Of a DNA stretch of 64,000 nt, positions 62,925 through 64,000 are shown one piece after another. The DNA comes from Paenibacillus piscarius (GTDB taxonomy: Bacteria > Bacillota > Bacilli > Paenibacillales > Paenibacillaceae). The number at the start of each line of letters is the position of its first letter. Position 1 is the first letter of the stretch. Made by a program: the position numbers and the translations under genes. The notes beneath the pieces are model-generated. The model was given only the letters and a program-made list of their open reading frames with translations, searched no databases and was not told the origin of the DNA. The stretch spans positions 62,001 to 126,000 of the forward strand of contig NZ_JAIEUI010000003.1 in NCBI RefSeq assembly GCF_022234545.1. The letters are read 5' to 3'.

Positions 62925-63050
62925 GGGTAAAGAAGCACCTTCCTGATTTCGTTTCGGCAATTGCTGCGGGAATGTTACATATTTTTCAATCTTTGGCGCA
63001 GGGTTTGCCTTATAATGGGGAAGGTTGGAATACAAATATTGGGGTGTATT

Positions 63051-63770
63051 ATGCAAATAAAATCAGGGGGTCTCTGGCTGGCTGCCGCCATGCTCGCAGT
63101 AACGGTTACCGGCTGTTCTTCGGACAAAGCAGGCGCGGGCAGAGAGAGCATGGAGAAGCTGAAGACAGAGATTGGTGAGCTGCAGAAGGAGAACAAGTTC
63201 CTGAAGGAAGAGAATGACAGGCTGAAAGAGAGCCTGGTGAAGCCTGTGACAGCGGAGGAGGAGCAGGGGGCGGTGAAGCTTCTTAATAACGGGAGCAGCG
63301 CCTCAGCAGCTGATTCCGGGGAGGTTTACAAGCTGATCGTAAAAGGCACGCCACTGGTGATCGATGAGACGGGTGAATACACAATTACTAAGACCTCTTT
63401 CAGCAAGACGGTAACTCCGTCTAATCCGGGGTCATTCTACACTTACTATGAAGCCAAGGAACCGGGTACAACCTATCTGGCAATCACCTTGAAGGTGAAA
63501 AATCTGGCAGGCCAGGCCATTCCTGCGGACAAAGTAGCGGGTGTGGAGGTTACATATGACAACAAATATGTGTATAGCACCTTCGCGACGATGGAGAAGA
63601 ACGGCGGTGAAGATTTCACCTATACCAATATCTCGGCGATTGGACCGCTGAAGAACGGTACGCTGGTCTTCCTGGCCGAGGTTCCTGATGAAGTGAAATC
63701 CAGCGGCAAGCCGCTATATGCCGACTTCGGGATTGAGGGCGAAACCTACCGCTATACCATTGTTAAGTAA
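63051..63770 (+). CDS. Lipoprotein with coiled coil and DUF4352-like domain
   Basis: A 239-residue exported lipoprotein. The lipobox VTGC with lipidation Cys near residue 22 follows a short hydrophobic signal. A coiled coil (about 32-62, MEKLKTEIGELQKENKFLKE) leads to a beta-sandwich (about 90-238) with the immunoglobulin-like DUF4352 pattern YLAITLKVKNLAGQ. ATG at 63051 has GGGGTG upstream. Its role is not known. Confidence 0.82.
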   Translation: MQIKSGGLWLAAAMLAVTVTGCSSDKAGAGRESMEKLKTEIGELQKENKFLKEENDRLKESLVKPVTAEEEQGAVKLLNNGSSASAADSGEVYKLIVKGTPLVIDETGEYTITKTSFSKTVTPSNPGSFYTYYEAKEPGTTYLAITLKVKNLAGQAIPADKVAGVEVTYDNKYVYSTFATMEKNGGEDFTYTNISAIGPLKNGTLVFLAEVPDEVKSSGKPLYADFGIEGETYRYTIVK

Positions 63771-63773
63771 AAT

Positions 63774-63820
63774 AAGAGCCTGTGCGCCGCAGAATGATCT
63801 GCGGTCTGCATGGGCTCTTG
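63774..63820. terminator. Hairpin between the lipoprotein gene and converging GH4 gene
   Basis: AAGAGCC pairs with GGCTCTT, with an inner CCGCAGA/TCTGCGG stem. It may terminate both genes. Confidence 0.55.
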
Positions 63821-63834
63821 TTAATGATAAGGGA

Positions 63835-64000
63835 TTAGTCCTCCTGAGCGAAAAAAGCCGGCAAATACTCTCTGTTCGCCTCCAGCATCTCATCCAGCAT
63901 GGCGATCGCTACTTCCACAGAAGGCACGAGCGGGTGATGGGCCAGCGCCTGGATCGCCAGGCTGCGGTCGCCGGTGACGGCGGCGTCGATGGCGAGCTGC
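63835..64000 (-). CDS. GH4-family glycosidase (3' end only)
   Basis: The last 54 residues of a minus-strand gene run from the window edge to a TAA stop. The sequence (DAAVTGDRSLAIQALAHHPL, then a VASLEMLDEMLEANREYLP-like helix) is the C-terminus of GH4 6-phospho- or alpha-glucosidases and alpha-galacturonidases. These use NAD and a metal in an unusual redox hydrolysis. Catalytic residues lie outside the window, so only the family can be given. Confidence 0.7.
   Translation of the reverse strand, partial: QLAIDAAVTGDRSLAIQALAHHPLVPSVEVAIAMLDEMLEANREYLPAFFAQED

Overview
The window reads as chromosomal DNA from a saccharolytic, endospore-forming Firmicute, most probably Paenibacillus or a close relative. 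The support is three very large secreted proteins with S-layer homology (SLH) domains, many sugar-related genes (PL8, PL1, GH3, GH94, GH130, GH4), a SleL/YaaH-like spore cortex enzyme, LytTR-DUF3021 and WYL regulators, strong AGGAGG ribosome binding sites and frequent TTG/GTG starts. Most of the window is moderately GC-rich. Two stretches (about 9.8-12.7 kb and 19.5-21.5 kb) are clearly AT-rich and look acquired.

Layout. 0-6.6 kb: the end of a sugar-binding ABC transporter protein, a GH130 phosphorylase-type enzyme and a cell-surface PL8 polysaccharide lyase, probably one glycan-use locus. 6.8-9.8 kb: an ECF-like sigma/anti-sigma pair, a PhnB/VOC protein and a small gene coupled to a retropepsin-like protease. 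9.9-13 kb: a polytopic membrane protein, an AbrB-Doc toxin-antitoxin pair and a YgbA-like protein. 13-17 kb: a two-component system with a GNAT gene, divergent from a TVP38 membrane protein. 17.2-19.3 kb: a secreted pectate lyase. 19.7-21.5 kb: an AT-rich patch with a secreted toxin-like precursor, a small membrane protein, a transposase remnant and an XRE regulator.

21.8-28.8 kb is the most notable region. Two overlapping WYL regulators diverge from a three-gene RNA-repair operon: an RlaP-type nucleotidyltransferase, the Hen1 RNA 3'-end 2'-O-methyltransferase and the kinase-phosphatase-ligase Pnkp. Key residues of Hen1 and Pnkp are present. An IS110-family element follows (about 28.9-30.5 kb). 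It sits inside an array of palindromic repeats with an exact 51-bp period, and the same repeat family reappears near 60.5 kb.

31-48 kb: a methyltransferase-like protein, a LytTR/DUF3021 pair, a GH94 phosphorylase with a 20-bp perfect palindrome at its promoter, an SLH protein with a C-type-lectin-like domain, an orphan response regulator with a BTAD domain, a GntR regulator with phosphoketolase, and a paired DNA-metabolism protein/radical SAM protein. 48-64 kb: a domain-swapped GH3 beta-glucosidase, the LysM-GH18 spore enzyme, a third SLH protein, two AraC regulators, a large XRE regulator, tRNA-Leu(CAG), a Gfo/Idh/MocA oxidoreductase, a lipoprotein and the end of a GH4 glycosidase.

All calls come from reading the sequence and from knowledge of the families; no database search was run. 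Start codons were chosen mainly by Shine-Dalgarno spacing, so several differ from the longest possible open frame.
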